Shown here piece after piece: positions 5,962-6,903 of a stretch of 6,903 nucleotides of DNA. Position numbers and translations under genes: made by a program. The first letter of the stretch is position 1; each line of letters starts with the position of its first letter. The notes under the pieces are model-generated. The model saw only the letters and a list, made by a program, of their open reading frames with translations. It ran no database searches and had not been told where the DNA came from. Source of the stretch: Verrucomicrobiales bacterium (GTDB taxonomy: Bacteria; Verrucomicrobiota; Verrucomicrobiia; Limisphaerales; UBA1096). The DNA is taken from positions 1-6,903 of the forward strand of contig JAPPPH010000441.1 of NCBI GenBank assembly GCA_028817635.1, given 5' to 3'.

Positions 5962-5970
5962 TGGTATCAT
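5962..5970 (+). promoter_or_regulatory. Possible extended -10 promoter element before the acyltransferase
   Basis: TGGTATCAT matches the extended -10 pattern TGnTATAAT with one mismatch in the hexamer (TATCAT, 5965-5970). No convincing -35 lies 16-18 bases upstream. Transcription would start about 15 bases before the acyltransferase ATG. The whole gap is 47 bases, so transcription from the propeller gene is equally possible. Confidence 0.22.
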
Positions 5971-5991
5971 CCGGTTAGGCTGCTGGAAGCC

Positions 5992-6903
5992 ATGCCGGAT
6001 CAATCCTCATCCATTGGGATGTTACTGCGGAAAATCGTGCGCCGGTTCATCCGCATTTATTATCCCGCGATCCATGTCAGCCATCCGGAGAGGCTTCCGC
6101 GTGAGGGGGCGACGCTTTACATTGCCAACCATTCCAACTCGCTGATCGACCCGGTGATCATTGGGATCACGGCCGACCGGCCGGTTCGCTTTCTGGCCAA
6201 GGCGCCGTTGTTCAAGACGCCGGTGCTGGGTTCAGTCATGAGGGCCATTGGAATGATCCCGGCCTATCGCGGGGAGGACGACAAGTCGTCCTCGTCCGTG
6301 CGCCGCAACGTGGAATCGCTGAATGTGGCCGGGGAAAATCTGGCGAAGGGACTGCCGATGGGCATTTTTCCCGAGGGCAAAAGTCATGATTTGGTGCACG
6401 TGGAACAGGTGAAGACTGGGGCGGCCCGGATCGCCCAGCGAGCTTTTGAAATGAGTGACGGGGACGAGCCGATCTGGATCGTTCCGCTTGGCCTAAACTT
6501 CGAGGACAAGACCCGCTTTCGCAGCCGGGTGTGGGTGTCCGTTGCGGAACCGGTTGATGCCGCCGCCTGGTTCGCGGAGCATAAAGGAAAGGAAAAACTG
6601 GCGATGCGTGAACTGACTCATACGCTGGATGAGCGAATCAAGTCAGTGGTGGTGCATCTCGAGGATGCGCGTTGGGAACCGCTTTTGGATGATCTCGAAT
6701 GGCTCGCGCCTACCTACGAAAGCGAGGAGAAAGTGGCATTGGTTTCCCGGGTGCAGCGCCGCAAAAACCTCGCGGATGCGATCAACTATTTTGAGTCGGA
6801 AAATCCCGAGTTGGCCGAGGCGATCACGGCCAGAGTGGCGGCGCATCACGAGGCGCTTGGCCAGGCGGGAATCCGAATCAACTCACCGCTAATGCGCTAC
6901 ACC
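5992..6903 (+). CDS. PlsC-like glycerophospholipid acyltransferase (partial, runs off right edge)
   Basis: An open frame of 304 codons starts at ATG 5992 and continues past the window end. It belongs to the acyltransferase family that adds acyl chains to glycerol-3-phosphate or lysophosphatidate during membrane lipid synthesis. The four blocks are clear: NHSNSLID (46-53) with the H-x4-D catalytic pair H47/D53, MIPAYRG (88-94) with Arg93, FPEGKS (126-131), and VPLGLNF after it. The N-terminus is basic with RRFIRIYYPAI (17-27), suited to membrane association. Classic PlsC proteins are about 240 residues, so the long extra C-terminal part (Glu-rich from about 225) marks a larger acyltransferase variant. 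The donor and acceptor cannot be told. GGAAG at 5985-5989 is only two bases from the ATG, too close for a good ribosome site; Met10 (6019) is an alternative start. Half-sites of the iterated palindrome lie at 6485-6493 and 6855-6863. Confidence 0.9.
   Translation, partial: MPDQSSSIGMLLRKIVRRFIRIYYPAIHVSHPERLPREGATLYIANHSNSLIDPVIIGITADRPVRFLAKAPLFKTPVLGSVMRAIGMIPAYRGEDDKSSSSVRRNVESLNVAGENLAKGLPMGIFPEGKSHDLVHVEQVKTGAARIAQRAFEMSDGDEPIWIVPLGLNFEDKTRFRSRVWVSVAEPVDAAAWFAEHKGKEKLAMRELTHTLDERIKSVVVHLEDARWEPLLDDLEWLAPTYESEEKVALVSRVQRRKNLADAINYFESENPELAEAITARVAAHHEALGQAGIRINSPLMRYT

Overview
The window holds seven protein genes, two of them cut by its ends, and one tRNA gene. Most of it is GC-rich; a hand count of the first 230 bases gives about 43% GC, clearly lower. 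Several traits fit a free-living heterotroph of the Planctomycetota/Verrucomicrobiota (PVC) type: a Tat-type lipoprotein signal on a COG3618 amidohydrolase, a mandelate-racemase-like sugar-acid dehydratase beside a sodium:solute symporter, high GC and almost no Shine-Dalgarno sequences. This placement is an inference; no phylogenetic marker is present.

Layout. Bases 1-156 (+) are the last 51 codons of an unrecognised gene. A tRNA-Ser(CGA) gene lies on the minus strand at 228-317, its 3' end facing the AT-richer left edge. A compact minus-strand operon follows, read from right to left: an L-rhamnonate-dehydratase-like enolase-superfamily enzyme (4236-3067), a sodium:solute symporter (3041-1338) and an exported amidohydrolase/sugar-lactonase-like lipoprotein (1322-354). 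The gaps are 25 and 15 bases. Diverging from it on the plus strand are a GNAT acetyltransferase (4343-4786), an uncharacterised beta-propeller, glycosidase-like protein (4826-5944) and a PlsC-like acyltransferase that runs off the right edge (5992-6903). No stretch over 300 bases lacks a gene.

How the genes fit together. The three minus-strand genes read as an uptake and catabolic unit for a deoxy-sugar or sugar acid: a lactonase-like enzyme outside the cytoplasmic membrane, a sodium-driven importer, and a cytoplasmic dehydratase giving a 2-keto-3-deoxy acid. The aldolase or dehydrogenase that would finish the pathway is not in the window. The propeller protein may act on related glycans, but that link rests on proximity alone.

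The strongest unexplained signal is a highly iterated palindrome, GCTTGGCCAAGC. It occurs five times perfectly, together with many half-sites, in coding and intergenic DNA, on both sides of the divergent promoter region and in at least three reading frames. Well under one perfect copy is expected by chance. It recalls the HIP1 palindrome of cyanobacteria but has a different sequence.
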